Shown: positions 11,338 through 22,650, numbered from the stretch's first letter. The stretch: DNA of 64,000 nt from Typhlomys cinereus (GCA_023101885.1 JALPQD010000044.1:1668514-1732513), one strand, 5' to 3'. Notes: generated by a model not told the origin, from the sequence alone. Numbers and translations: made by a program.

Positions 11338-11861
11338 CTAAAAGCCACCTTTTAGGGAGTACATAGAGCACTTAATTTTCTGTGTCTGGGATACTTCACT
11401 CAATATAATTGTTTCTAATTCCATCCATTTCCTGGCAAATTCCATTAATTCATCATTTTTGATGGCTGAGTAGTACTCCATTGTATAGATGTACCACAGT
11501 TTCTCTATCCACCCGTCAACTGTTGGACATTTGGGTTGATTCCATGACTTTGCTATTGTAAACAGTGCTGCTATGAACATGGTCGTGCTTGTGCTATCGA
11601 GGTCAATTTTTGCTGTATGGGGGGTTATTCCCAAAAGTGGAATAGCAGGGTCATATGGCATTTCAATCTTTAATTTCTTTAAGAATCTCCAGATGGCTCA
11701 CCAGAGTGGTTATATGAGCCTGCATTCACCAGCAATGTAGGAGAGTTTCCCTCTCTCCACATCCTCTCCAGCATTTGGTGTTGTTTGTATTGTGGATTTT
11801 TGCCATCCTGACCAGTGAGATGATATCTCAGGGAAGTTTTGATTTGCATTTCTAATAGGGC
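11338..11861 (-). pseudogene. L1 ORF2 C-terminal fragment
   Basis: The minus strand reads MPYDPAIPLLGI, FIAALFTIAKSWNQPKCP, WYIYTMEYYSAIKNDELM and ELETIILSEVSQ, the conserved C-terminal region of the L1 ORF2 polyprotein downstream of reverse transcriptase. The longest intact frame is 107 codons (11338-11661), ending at the natural ORF2 stop. 5' of it the frame is broken (11710-11860). No EN or RT domain is present, so it is inactive. Confidence 0.93.
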
Positions 11862-12570
11862 CTTTTTTAAGGGTAACCAAGAGCAATGGCAAAAATTTAC
11901 CCTGTTTGGGAGTCTTTGAGACCTCTCTCACCAACAATTTATCAGGAAGTGTCACATACATGTTACTACCAGCATAGTTCTAAATGGAGCAGTCCAGGGC
12001 ATCTTGGTATTTTGCTCTGTTTTCCTCTCTGTGCTCCTCTGCATAAGGACTGTCCATTCTTATTCCTTTTTAAAAGAAATGCTTTTTGATATATTAATGA
12101 CATAGAAGGTTTCTATCTGTTTCCATCCCACAACCTTAGGATTTTTCCCTAAGTCCTAAGCCCCTCCTATGTTCCATCCCTTTATCTTTCCTGGGTATTA
12201 TTTTCATATACTCCCTCCCTCACCTTACCTGCCATAATATAGTATATATCCCCTCCATTTTCACCTTCGTGCTCATTGGTCCCTTTCAAGTTTTCTGACT
12301 TTTATAATAATTCCAAGTCGAATACTTCATTCAGAAGATCAAGGCCAGCATCTGCATATAAGATGGAGCATGAGGTTTTTGTCTGAGATACCTTGTTCAA
12401 TATTATATTTTCCAGTTCCATTCATTACCAGCAAATTCCATAATCTCATTCTTCTTGACTGCTGAATAGTATCCCATTGTGCACACCTATTTTCATTACC
12501 TATTCCTCTGTTGATTGGTGTGTTAACTGATTCCATTTTCTTGTTATTGTAATAGAGGATCAGCATTTTT
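11862..12570 (-). mobile_element. Older L1 fragments, antisense
   Basis: 11866-11960 is the reverse complement of 14108-14205 (tgacacttcctgataaa, ggtctcaaag, ttgccattg). It is followed by a pyrimidine-rich stretch and by a diverged ORF2 C-terminal piece near 12350-12560 (ttccattcattaccagcaaattccata, tgctgaatagtatcccattgtg). This is at least two old pieces abutting the younger L1. Confidence 0.65.
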
Positions 12571-12572
12571 AT

Positions 12573-12652
12573 ATGCGATCTGGGGACCTGAATTCAGGTC
12601 CTTTTGCTTGCAGGGCAAAAACTTTAACCACTGAGCCACTTCCCCAGTCTTC
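12573..12652 (-). mobile_element. SINE head fragment, antisense
   Basis: Only the tRNA-like head of the B2-like family remains: atctggggacctgaattcaggtcc...accactgagccacttccccag. It contains the reverse complements of the B and A boxes. The body and tail are absent. Confidence 0.75.
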
Positions 12653-13138
12653 CATGTTGATTTTTAACTTGGTCCATCTGTCTCTAGTGCATAAGCATAG
12701 TTCAAACCAGTGGATCTCGGTATTTAATATTAGCTTCTCATTTTTATCAAAGTGTGGTTTTCCAACAGTTAAAAACAAGATGCATACAAATCCATAGTGA
12801 GTATAAATAATTGACTCCTTCGGGATGAAACAGAAGAATAATAAAGTTGGTCAAAAGACAAAAGTAGAGACTAGAAAATGAAGTCAGGGGAAAGACAACA
12901 AATGGTGAAAGCAGATGACATGCAAGATTATTCAAATAATAGTTTTCATGACAGTACAACCATTGCCTTTTGGTTATTTTTTTCCACTAGAAAGATAGAG
13001 ATGAGGGATGATTTGGGGTGCTTGGATGGGATGGAGCCTTTCTTGCTTTAAGTGGTCATAACTGTAGGAACTATGGCCCTGGAGAATCTGTGACCACCAA
13101 AGTCATCCCAGGTCAGTGGCTTAAGAATTTGAAGAACG

Positions 13139-13328
13139 GGAGCTGGAGAGTTGGCTCAGGGGTTAAGCCTCTGCCTTGCAGGCAGAAGGTCCTGAGTTCG
13201 GATCCTAGACCCCACGTATAGACACCTGGCGGAAGCAGGGGTGGCCTGTGGTTCTACACACATACACACACATGCACACACACACATACATGCACGATTG
13301 AATAAATAATAAAAAAAATTTTAAAAAA
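13139..13328 (+). mobile_element. Short internally deleted B2-like SINE with perfect TSD
   Basis: The head is well preserved (gctggagagttggctcaggggttaag, then cctgagttcggatccta). The body then jumps from ggaagcaggggtggcctg directly to tggttctacacacatacac, omitting about 110 bases present at 28913-29219. It ends in ttgaataaataataaaaaaaa. The 16-base duplication aagaatttgaagaacg (13123-13138 and 13329-13344) is perfect, so the insertion is fairly recent. The missing middle may define a short subfamily or an RNA processed before reverse transcription. Confidence 0.9.
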
Positions 13329-13394
13329 AAGAATTTGAAGAACGATTTTCACAAATGATGAAAAAGACAACTTTTAAGAACAAGTTTTAGGGTT

Positions 13395-13407
13395 TTTTTT
13401 TGTTTTG

Positions 13408-13457
<50 letters not shown>

Positions 13458-13690
13458 AAGAGGGCACTTGAGTGCGTGTGCCTGTGAAGATCCAAGATTA
13501 ACATTGGGAATACTGGATTGCTGTATTTTCTTACTACTTTGCTTTAAGGTTTTCCACACTCCACCTTCCAGAGCCAGAATTATTAGCCAATGCTTCTTCT
13601 TTGAACATTTTTACATGGCATTTGGGGATCCAAACTCAGGTTCCTCTGCATTTAAGACATGGGCTTTCATCCACAGCCATCTCTCCAAAT
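13395..13690 (-). mobile_element. B2-like SINE, antisense, with (TG)n
   Basis: A (TG)n tract of about 23 units (13410-13455) is followed by the antisense body (ttgggaatactggattgctgt, ttgctttaaggttttccac) and a diverged head ending agccatctctccaaat. It lies about 65 bases from the SINE at 13139-13328, in opposite orientation. Confidence 0.85.
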
Positions 13691-13929
13691 CTGGTAGAGC
13701 AACTTTTAGAAAGATGGCTTACAGAAAATTTGAAAGGGACTGACGAGTGGGAAGGTGGGAAGGAATGGTTAGGGCAAGACCTTTTAAAGGAGAGATTTAG
13801 GATACCTTGACAAATAGGGTGAGGGATGGAATAACTGGGAAAAAATACATAGCGGGAATGAGGGGATGGGAGATAAGAGGGACAGAGGGACTTATGCAAA
13901 AACCTTAAGATTGTGGGAAGTAACCTCAA

Positions 13930-15355
13930 AGGAACCTCCTATGCCAGTAACATGTAAAAAAAATCCATGTCTTTTAAAGAAAGGAACAAGAATGAGCAGT
14001 TCCTATACAGACAAGCATAGAGTGAGGAAAACAGGGGTTGGGAAAAAAAACCCTGAGCTAATCCACTTAGAACTCAGTGACAAAATTATACTAGAAATAA
14101 TAGCAATGTGACACTTCCTGATAAAATGTTGGTCGGAGAGGTCTCAAAGGCCCCCAAACATTATAGGCTTTTGCCATTGTTCTTGGTTGCTCTTCAAAAA
14201 TCTGTCAATAAGACCCTTATTACTGAAGACACAACATATATGGATCACAGAATATGGGCAAAATAAATCAACTGGAACTGTTCTGACAACATCTTCCTTG
14301 TTGGAGAGCTTCCACAGTACCAAGGAATACTGTAGAAACTTCTAGGAGAGAGAAAAAAAAATCACAGGCCTCATCACTACATGAGATCTGTAAGTTGCAA
14401 TAAAAATCATCATGGCAGCAGGTGACCACCAGTGTAATAGTGGCATGAGTATCAAGGAGAAACCAACAGCTTTCTGATTGAACTTAAGACCTGCTTATCA
14501 GAATAGAAACCATTCATGTTACTGTTAACTAGAACAAGATCCTAAAAAAAAGGAAGGAAATAGAGCAATAGGGAAAAACAACCAAAAAACCTGTATGTAG
14601 GATGACAATATACCAAATAATCTGTGGATAGGAGCTATTATACCCATAGATTTGAAGAATACTTAATATTCAGCCTAGAAGTCTTCTACAACAGAGGTAG
14701 AGGATCTCAATCCTGATAGGGTGCATTCTAGGGCAATAAAAGAGCAGTGAAGTGGACAGCAATGGCCAGTCATAATGCAGAATACCAGCAAGTATCAGAA
14801 AGGCTCACCCCTGAATCAGGCCAACCTAATTTCTACCCATCCTAAGGCTTTGGGAACCTCACAGAAGATGGGGCAGTAGGATTGTAAGAACCCAAAGATG
14901 AGAAATTTGGACAAGACTGTTGTACAAGACATTCCATTCAAGGCAGGACTGCTGCATCTAGGAACTCACTACAGCAAGATCTGCATAATGGCTGACATAC
15001 CAACATGCCCCCACAGATTATCCAGGAACTCAAGGAAGATAAGAACATGCAGTGGAAACCTTCGGGACTGACGCTGGATGAGTGAAGGGAAATATCCTTA
15101 TCAGTGGGGTGGCCCAAAGAGAGGCAACTTAGTATGCCACAGAGGCCTGAACCACCACAAGAGTAGACAAGTCAGAGGGAAACCTGCATAGAAGCAAACA
15201 GACAAGAGATTGGGAGGGAGTGGAATGGACTGATGAAGGGATGGGAGGGAGAGGGAGGGATAGAGGGAAGCAGGAATAAGTACTCGATATGCTCATAAAT
15301 GTAGAAAAATAAAATAATAATTAAAAATGAATTTCAACTAAATGCAAAAAATAAA
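13930..15355 (+). mobile_element. L1 3' region, older subfamily (Y), sense
   Basis: It matches in reverse 7795-8724 and, in the same orientation, 53260-54130 (cagcctagaagtcttctac, ggaactcactacagcaagatctgcataatg, gtagacaagtcagagggaaacc). The end is a G-rich purine stretch (15210-15275) followed by gtagaaaaataaaataataatt, typical of an L1 3' UTR and tail. Confidence 0.78.
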
Positions 15356-16190
15356 AAAAGAAAGATGGCTTAAATGAGTCAAGGTAAGAAGAGTTTCTGT
15401 TAGCAAGAACAGGGCCCAAGAAAGGGTTACCCCGAAGAGTCCCTGTGTAAGGCTAATAGTGCTTTATTGGGCTGAGGCATGGAGTGAAGCATGAGGTATT
15501 CACCTTTACCTCCATCCTAGTACCTGAACTGGAGCCTTGGGTCCACCCTGATCATACATAGCTTCTAAGTAGCTCAGTACAGTTGTTACATAAAAGGGAA
15601 AGAAAATGAAGAAGAACAAAAGGAGCTGGAGGAGGAGGAAGAGGAGGGGAAAGAGCATTAAAATACAAACCACTGCTCCTAAATACTTTTGGTGTTTCTA
15701 GGCAGGACAGAACTGCCAACAGAACCAAGGATACTTCTGGCCAAACCATAGCTGGTTGTCAAGGGCAAAAAAGCAGATCTCTTGTTCCCAAGGTCCTTGC
15801 CCTAAGCTGTCTGACCAGTTTCTCTGTTCTATTCTCATTAATAAGTATTTCCTTTGATAAGAAACAAAATAATTCATCACTTCATAACCTTTGATAAAAA
15901 TAACATGTGACTTTGCAGAAACTGGGCCCCAAAAAAGCAGAAAACAAGTTGGTAAGTGAGCTCCATGACTTTCACATCCCTGCTTCACTGAAAAACATAC
16001 ATAATTTGGGAAGAAAAGTATGTAGACACAAAAATGACCTAAGGATATTTACAAAGACATGTTTCAAAGTGTAATTTCCTAAAATCACTTATAATTCTGC
16101 ATGAATCAGTAGCTGAAATCAGCTCTAGTTCATTGTGAGTAATCAGGAAGCTGTAAAAATGATATTTATGCTTAAAATATTAAACACTAG
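15356..16190. other. Unique intergenic sequence, nothing recognised
   Basis: It contains a purine-rich stretch (15598-15652). No gene or repeat is recognised, and the minus frames of 65-96 codons lack motifs. Confidence 0.5.
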
Positions 16191-16785
16191 AGGCCCCGCA
16201 TGATGTGCATGCATGCAATCTCTGCCCATGGAGGTGGAACAAGAAGAATCAGGAGTTCAGTGTCACTCTTGGAAACATAGTGAGTTCAATATCAGCTAGA
16301 AGCTTAGATACAGTTATCAACTTGATGGTTGAGAGTTCTGAGCTCTGGGCACATTTGTAGAGAATTGCAGTTGAGTTAAGCCCAGAGCAAACCTGCAGGA
16401 GATTGTCTGGTTGGTGGGGCAGGCCCAGCCCATGGTGGGCAAGATTAGTCCTTGGGCAGGTGAATAAGATGGAGGGAATTATTTGAGAAAATTGGCATCC
16501 TCTGCATACTTGGTCGGACATACTAGTCTGGCAAATAAGGATTGTCCCTCTCTCAGCTGTTACGTGGTTACAGTGTGTTCAGTTCCCTTGGCCCTTATTG
16601 CTGGTGTGGGTTTTCCTGCCAAGATGGACAAGGAACTGTAACCAGAAATTGTAACAGAAAATTAAACATCTTGTTCCCTTAAACTGTTTTGTCATGAATT
16701 TATCAGCAACCGTGTAAGCTAACTGCCACATGTTCAAACTGACCCTGTGTCAAAACAGCAGCAGCAACAACAACAAAAAGATTGA
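16191..16785 (+). mobile_element. B1-like SINE, split by a MaLR-like LTR
   Basis: The left half (gcatgatgtgcatgcatgcaatctctgcccatgg, gaatcaggagttcagtgtcact) and right half (gttcaaactgaccctgtgtcaaaacagcagcaacaac) together form a diverged 7SL-derived B1-type monomer. The LTR at about 16306-16728 separates them, so the B1 copy predates the LTR insertion. Confidence 0.65.
16306..16728 (+). mobile_element. MaLR-like solo LTR (family X), copy 1
   Basis: The sequence from agttatcaacttgatggttgag through aaacatcttgttcccttaaactgttttgtcatgaatttatcagcaacc matches copies at 40876-41308 and 56134-56553 (plus) and 30225-30643 (minus). The internal sequence next to the related partial LTR at 26130-26215 resembles MaLR internal sequence, hence the class call. 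Related mouse repeats begin with a similar gtcaacttgac motif. Confidence 0.72.
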
Positions 16786-16807
16786 CTGAACACCAACTTC
16801 CTACCCC

Positions 16808-16885
16808 TCTCCCAGGGCTGGGAATGGAATGGAACCCAGGGCCACATGAATGTCAATTCTATGCTTTACCACTGAGCTACCTCCC
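16808..16885 (-). mobile_element. ID-type SINE, antisense
   Basis: The text ggaacccagggccac...ctttaccactgagctacctcc is the reverse complement of an ID head (A-box and B-box regions both visible). A run of 14 C with one G follows at 16884-16900. Confidence 0.75.
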
Positions 16886-16968
16886 CCCCCCCCCCCGCCC
16901 TCAGCCTGAAAGTCAGCTCTGAAGAGAAAGGATGTAGTTTTTGATAATGTACTTTAAAAAAAAAAATC

Positions 16969-17335
16969 TGGAGGCCAGAGAGATGACTCAGTGTTAAAAT
17001 CTTTGCCTCTCAAGCAAAAGAACCCAAGTTTAGATCCCCAGATGCCATGTAAAAATATCAGGTGGATATGGCAAATGTTTGCAATTCTGGCTTTGAAAGT
17101 CAGAACTCGGAAACTCGGAAACCCCAGAGTGAAGCAATAAGGAAATAGAGCAATCCAGGATGTTCCTGATGTCACCCTTGGGCCTCTCAACAGGCACACA
17201 CACTTATTTGCTTTTGCCTTCTTGTGCACACACAAACACATACACACACACGATACACCACACACACACACACACACATACACCCACACATACATATACA
17301 CACACACCCCACACCTACACCAACAAATAATAATT
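16969..17335 (+). mobile_element. B2-like SINE with CA-rich tail
   Basis: Head gccagagagatgactcagtgttaaaatc, B-box-like caagtttagatcccc, body caataaggaaatagagcaatccagga, then an imperfect CA/CAT tail to about 17320. Flanks share aaaatctg (16963 and 17339), consistent with a short target duplication. The tail produces a 148-codon minus frame (16954-17400) that is not a gene. Confidence 0.85.
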
Positions 17336-17862
17336 TTTAAAATCTGCAGTTTTACTGAATTCATCAATTCTCTCAGTTTTAATTCAATTCTTATACTCAT
17401 AATCTTGAAGTTTCCTCCCCTTTGAGTCCTCTAGACCAGAACAGAAGTCCCAGAAAAGTCTGACTTTCCTCTGAAAACACCATACTCAAACACAGCCATG
17501 GCTGGGAGAGTACATATTCCACCACAACTTCTTTATTCTTTTAAATATCAAATTATATATTTCAATATCATAATGCCATGTGAATAACTCTGATTTTGAA
17601 GAAATTTTCCTTAGGTGATTCCTTTCAGCATATCCCTGCTTTCTTTTGAAAAATGAAATCTTATATATAGAAGGAAAACCTGAAAGGTTTGCCAAAAAAC
17701 TGTGCTGTCCCTCACTACCTTTAGGAAAGGTCCCAGAGTTAAAGCCTTCTGTGTAAAAGATGCCATACAAATCAGCAAGATATATAGAGATCAATTAGCA
17801 AGAAGGCAAAAATCACAAACAGAAAAGAGGAACTATTGTTGGGGAGACTTAGAGCACTGTAT

Positions 17863-18840
17863 TGTTAACCACAGCCACAATTTTGTAAAGCCTCTGATGT
17901 GGGTCTGGGATTTGTATGTGTCCACGTTCTTGTGTTCAGGAGTTGAAAACTGAAAGCAGAATATGCACAGAGGATTAAGGCAGAGTTTATTAGAGAAGAG
18001 AAAGAACAGAACTCACAGACCCCAGATATGGAGTCCCATGAGGGCCAAGGGAGCCAAAGATGGCTCAAGTTATTTACGGCTGGCCTGGGAAAAGCAATTT
18101 TTCCTCATTCATTAGCTCTGGTTTCTACCAACCTGATTGCAGCTTTTGGTTTTCTTCATCTCATTGGTCTGTTCGTAATGGGGCCCAACCCAGTTGATCT
18201 TGTAGCTGACCTCTGGTAGACTTTATCTACAATGGAGAACTAATCTCCATATCCTTTCATAAACAGAGGATTGCAGGAAGGTGGTGACTTTATCTCTGTA
18301 AAGGATTAGAGTCAGTTCCTCCAGATTAATAGGGTGTGTTCTTCCAGGGTAATTCCAACAGTGAGGGATGAACTTCAGGACATTCAAATTCCTCCCAGCA
18401 TGGCTTCTCTAAAACCGCCTAACCTCCGCCTTAGGTAGGAGGTCATTGTGTAAAGATCACAGTTCCAGCCTTCATTCATTGCCTTGCTTCCCTAGTAACT
18501 CCATGGCAACTCCTTAGCAACACCTGAGACTATAAAAGATTGCAGCGCCACCCAGAGTCTCTTTCTTCTCTCTACAATTTCTGGTCTCTACCTGCTTTTC
18601 GCTTCCTCTCTCCACTCACAACATGCTGTCATGACAGCGCTCTCCTGGCTCCCTCTGACCTTAAGCTATCTCTTCTGTTCTAATGCTTTCCCACCTTAAG
18701 ACTAAACCATGGCTCCTTTGATCAGTAGGCCTTCAACTCTAAATAAACTCCTTAAGTCTCTCCCCGTTCCTTTCTCTAACTGACTTCATATATAGCACTG
18801 AGCGCAGGGGTGCTGTGAGTAGATTCCCAAGGGTGTTTCT
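17863..18840 (+). mobile_element. LTR family B, copy 1, split by LTR A
   Basis: The left part (tgttaaccacagccacaattttgtaaagcctc, 17863-17894) and right part (18423 onward: cctccgccttaggtaggaggtcatt) join into the sequence seen uninterrupted at 22216-22650. It carries a TATA box (tataaaagattgcagcgcc, 18531) and a polyadenylation signal (aataaactcc, 18742). No gag-pol follows, so it is a solo LTR or an LTR fragment. The class is not assigned. Confidence 0.78.
17895..18422 (-). mobile_element. Solo LTR, family A, copy 2, nested in LTR B
   Basis: In reverse complement it runs from ttaggcggttttagag to ccacatca and matches 1471-2503 without that copy's SINE. It contains an aataaact signal (reverse complement near 17975). 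The insertion is bounded by cctc at 17891-17894 and 18423-18426, consistent with a 4-base target duplication. Its position inside family B shows that family A moved later. Confidence 0.8.
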
Positions 18841-18904
18841 TTCCTTCCTTCTGTCCTCCCATTTCCTCAGGGCTCTCTGAGCCTTCCTCCTTCACTTGTG
18901 CACC

Positions 18905-19515
18905 TTTGATAGGCCAGAGATAAAAAGCTGTTAAATTAGAATTTTATTATAAGAGTATCAAAGGTAGATGGAATAAAAGTAGGAAACCACAGTGAGGGAG
19001 GGGTCAATCACCCATTTGCAAAATGGTTACTTTCTATCTGCCAGACTGTATGCCCTCCTCTTCGGGTAAGATCATACCCCATCAGTTGCAAATGATTAGG
19101 AAGGAAAGTCTGTGAACTTAACCAGATGTCTCATTGCTTACTTGCAGACCTCAATGGTGGCCTATTTTCTCTGTTGTAACATGATCCTCTCTCCTTGTTT
19201 CTGGTGGGGCCCTCCTTCCCCATCCCTTCTGTTCATAATCTTTGCAATTATTGTAGGTATTACAGAGATTTATCCTTGAGTGTCTCTAAGTGGGTTTGGT
19301 ACTAAAAGCCACCTTTTAGGGAGTACATACAGTGCTTAATTTTCTGTGTCTGGGATACTTCACTCAATATAATTGTTTCTAATTCCATTCATTTCTCGGC
19401 AAATTTCATTAATTCTTTATTTTTGATGGCTGAGTAGTATTCCATTGTATAAATATACCACATTTTCCTTATCCACTCGTCAACTGTTGGACATTTGGGT
19501 TGATTCCATGACTTT
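18905..19515 (-). mobile_element. L1 3' end, antisense, 5'-truncated
   Basis: It is close to 10985-11545 and 9374-9415: ORF2 C-terminal text (SWNQPKCPTVDEW, WYIYTMEYYSAIKN) then 3' UTR to gccagagataaaaag. The distal 3' UTR present at 8725-9370 is missing. The 74-codon minus frame at 19389-19613 is the broken ORF2 end. Confidence 0.88.
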
Positions 19516-19969
19516 ATAGCGATGATTTTTAAGTTCATTTTCCCTTTATTAATATGTAAAGAAAATCTTTTAAGGTCCCAACAAATTGTGTAAAAGCAAC
19601 TAGACATGTTCATTGATTAGAGGAAGAAGACTCCTTGTAGTCTAAAGAGAAAAAAAATGCACTTTTATATTTGCTAAATTCTGTTATTTTTCGCAGTCCT
19701 GACTTTAACAAGACTGAAGATAAAGATGCCATTGTGTTCTTACTCTAACCAAGTTTTTAAATCTTCTGAAAATTCACATCATTTTGATGCACTCTTCCAG
19801 CAAAGCACATCCTTCCCTCTCCTCTGGGTTCTTAAAGCCTACTGCCAGGATTCTGCCGACTCTTCTGGATTTCAGCATGCCATCCTAATCCAGATGTAAT
19901 GATTGCTGGATGTTTCTACTGTCATGTGGTAAGTTTAACATGTTTCCTATATTATATTAAAGAACAATA
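19516..19969. other. Unique intergenic sequence, nothing recognised
   Basis: AT-rich sequence with no repeat or gene recognised. Confidence 0.55.
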
Positions 19970-20255
19970 GACCTCCATGGATAGATTCTTTTAATGTTAA
20001 GGTGTTACTTTATATAACGAGCCACTGTGTTCTAAAGGAAATTTAAAATATATTGTTTTTCTGTCTACCAAAGTTTTGCTATCTACTTAAAGGCATATCT
20101 TCTAGACCAGGAGACCTCCATGGATAGATTCTTTTAATGTTAAGGTGTTACTTTATATAACGAACCACTGTGTTCTAAAGGAAATTTAAAATATATTGTT
20201 TTTCTGTCTACCAAAGTTTTGCTATCTACTTAAAGGCATATCTTCTAGACCAGGA
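19970..20255. repeat. 143-bp tandem duplication, two units
   Basis: Units 19970-20112 and 20113-20255 begin gacctccatggatagattc and end ctagaccagga. I find one difference (cgagcc versus cgaacc). Near identity in apparently unique sequence indicates a recent segmental tandem duplication or a copy-number variant. Confidence 0.95.
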
Positions 20256-20831
20256 GAGAATGCAAAGTTAACAGATGTTGACTAAGTTGCATCTTCCATG
20301 TGCTTTCTCTTACAAATTATAAAAGCATCATAGTTTAACAATGTATTTACAAGTAAGTATTTTGACCACATTTAGCAATGGATATTTGAGGTCAATTTAT
20401 TTGTCATTCAAACTGGAATGAGAAGTAATTCTAAGCAATAACATCTGTACATTTGGCTCTAAAGGATATTTATGCTTTCTGCATTTTAGAAACAGCTTCT
20501 TAAATTATTTATGTTATATATGCAATTTAAATTCAACTTTCTTCCTAGTTGACTTATTTGTTGTTGTTATTATTTTTAATGATATAATTATGTGCTAAGA
20601 CTTAAGAAAATAAGGATTTATTTAAAGATGCTTGAGTTCTACCTAAGCGTCATCTAAATATCACATGTTAAAAGTCCCAGACTAGCAGTATAACTGACTC
20701 TCTGGATATTCAATAGTTGTTTAACTTGGAGGTCTATACTAATGTGTACAAAAATACAAGCATTTAGTATTTTGGCTCTTGCCTTTCAAGGTCAACTGGG
20801 TCCCAGGTGGCTACGGGGCACCTCTCAATAA
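20256..20831. other. Unique AT-rich intergenic sequence
   Basis: Nothing recognised on either strand. Confidence 0.55.
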
Positions 20832-20908
20832 GATCCATCAGCTGGAAGTCACCTGCCCTCTTTTCAGAAAGGTCATGGAGCCTTGACATTGGAATCTGAC
20901 CAGTGTAC
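20832..20908 (+). repeat. Inverted repeat, left arm
   Basis: It pairs with 21234-21312 in reverse complement, with two mismatches and one 2-base indel over about 79 bases. The spacer is 325 bases. No known repeat family is recognised in the arms. Confidence 0.95.
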
Positions 20909-21233
20909 ATGCTGCAAAGTGAGAAATCCAGACAGGCACCTGTGCCTTGTGCTTCCAAAGGAAGCCACTGGTCAGCATAACCTTGAATCACCCACTGGCA
21001 CAACTTGAAAAGGAGCCAAGGGCTCCTAAGGAAAATTCCCAAATAAATCCTAAGGAAGGAATCTTTATTTGGCTTTGATAAATTTAGCCAAAAGTTTCAT
21101 TCTGGCCATCAGTGTATGACTTTGATACCTAGTGGGAAAGTCTAACCAAAGATTGATATGTTTATTGTGTGTCTTTGACATGCTCTGGACACCAGACTTG
21201 AGCCTATATGAATATTCATATACACTGCAGCGG

Positions 21234-21312
21234 GTACACTGGTCAGATTCCAATGTCAAGGCTTCATGGCCTTTCTGAAAAGAGGGCAGGTGACTTCCAG
21301 TGCTGATGGATC
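21234..21312 (-). repeat. Inverted repeat, right arm
   Basis: Reverse complement of 20832-20908. The spacer holds a smaller inverted motif (ccaaataaa near 21039 and tttatttgg near 21065). Any transcript crossing both arms would fold into a long hairpin. Confidence 0.95.
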
Positions 21313-22215
21313 TATATGAGTAAGACTATGAGTATTCATTTCTCATTAATGTTTGTCTTTATAAAGGTATTGCCTAAATTCCAAATCCTTACCCTACAGC
21401 ACCCCATAAGACCTGTTACAAAGAAAACAGGTCTACTAGTGTTTCAATAGATGGTTAAAACACGTTTTTTTTTCTTGCTCCTAGAATCTACTGAAAGGTA
21501 TTTACACTCTACTGCTAACTATTCCAACAGTTGTAACGATGCTAAACCTAAATCTTATGTTCATCACTCCAGAGTCAAGGTTTAGTGATGAGAAGAGGAA
21601 CCAAGTCAATAGGACCAGATGGATGCTCTTGTGTTCCTATCAAGAGAACCTGATGCCTTTTATTCAGGCTATTTTAAAATATCTTTTAGTTCTGGATTCT
21701 CCTTGTTCTCTGCCCAAGGCTTCTTATATTAAATTTTTGTAACTCCCCTGCTTGGCATCTTTGTCCAAATGCCAATCAAATTTTCTTTCCTCCACTCACC
21801 TGGCTATTAGAAAAATAAAAACACCTGGGTACCTTTAGAGATCCCTGAGTTAGGGCTCCCCACTCTAGGGGTATCCCTATTGCTACACTTAACAATGACC
21901 CCATCCAGACAGACATGTCACCCCACCTCCCTCCTAGAAAATAGGGTTACTTCTTGGGATTATAAAAACAGGAGATAGAAACTAATAAGCAGTTCAGGGC
22001 TTGGGATCTCAAAGGCAACACTTGTATTTTTGTTCTTGTTGAGAAGTAAAAAATTTCCTTAGATTTTCTCTCTTGCAGTTCAACTATGCTTTAAATTAAG
22101 CTAAAATAAGCTCCGTTCTAAACTCATTGACTTATCTGCCCAGTACTCCCTCTACAAAGTAACAACTGTGTTCCTTCTTTCTTCATTATGGTCTAATACG
22201 AACAAGAGTTAGGAA
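21313..22215. other. Intergenic sequence, possible LTR remnant
   Basis: Around 21830-22000, text such as gatccctgagttagggctcccc followed by ttataaaaacagg resembles an LTR promoter region. I cannot match it to another copy here. The rest is unrecognised. Confidence 0.35.
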
Positions 22216-22650
22216 TGTTGGCCATAGCTGCCATTTTGTAAAGCCTCCACCTTAGTCAGTGGTCATTTTGTAAAGAACACACCTCTAGTCTTTACTGCCC
22301 CACTTCCCTAGTAACTCCTTGGCAACACTTTAACAATTTCTGAAACTATAAACGATTATGACCCCACCCAGTGTCTCTCTTCTACTCTGCAATCCCTATT
22401 CTCTCCGCTCTTTCTTTTCCTCTCTTCCTCCTCCTGCCAAGCTGTCATGGTGGCTCTCTCCCTTTTCTCTCTGGCCTCAAGCTATCTCTTCTGTTCTAGT
22501 AATGTTCTCCCACTTTAAGGCTAAACTGTAGCTCCGTTGGCCAACAAGCCCTCAACTCTAAATAAGCTTCTATTTCTTAAATCTCTCCCTCATGTCAGTT
22601 TTGCTTTATTCATGGACCTTTATGTGGCACCCACACAAGGTCTGAGTTGT
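22216..22650 (+). mobile_element. LTR family B, copy 2
   Basis: This is the uninterrupted counterpart of 17863-18840: tgttggccatagctgccattttgtaaagcctccacc, a degenerate TATA region (ctataaacgattatgac, 22348), ccaagctgtcatggtggctctc, and aataagcttc (22560). It confirms that 17895-18422 is an insertion in copy 1. Confidence 0.78.

Larger units (their letters stand above)
8725..11861 (-). mobile_element. L1 3' region, antisense, split by a processed pseudogene
   Basis: Read on the minus strand it contains the C-terminal end of ORF2 (11338-11861), then a long 3' UTR, a G-rich tract (8793-8890) and an A-rich tail at 8725-8765. The KIAA1191 retrocopy (9425-10981) interrupts the 3' UTR. The uninterrupted version of the same site is visible at 18911-18975, where the text runs straight through taagagtatcaaaggtag. 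Confidence 0.88.
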
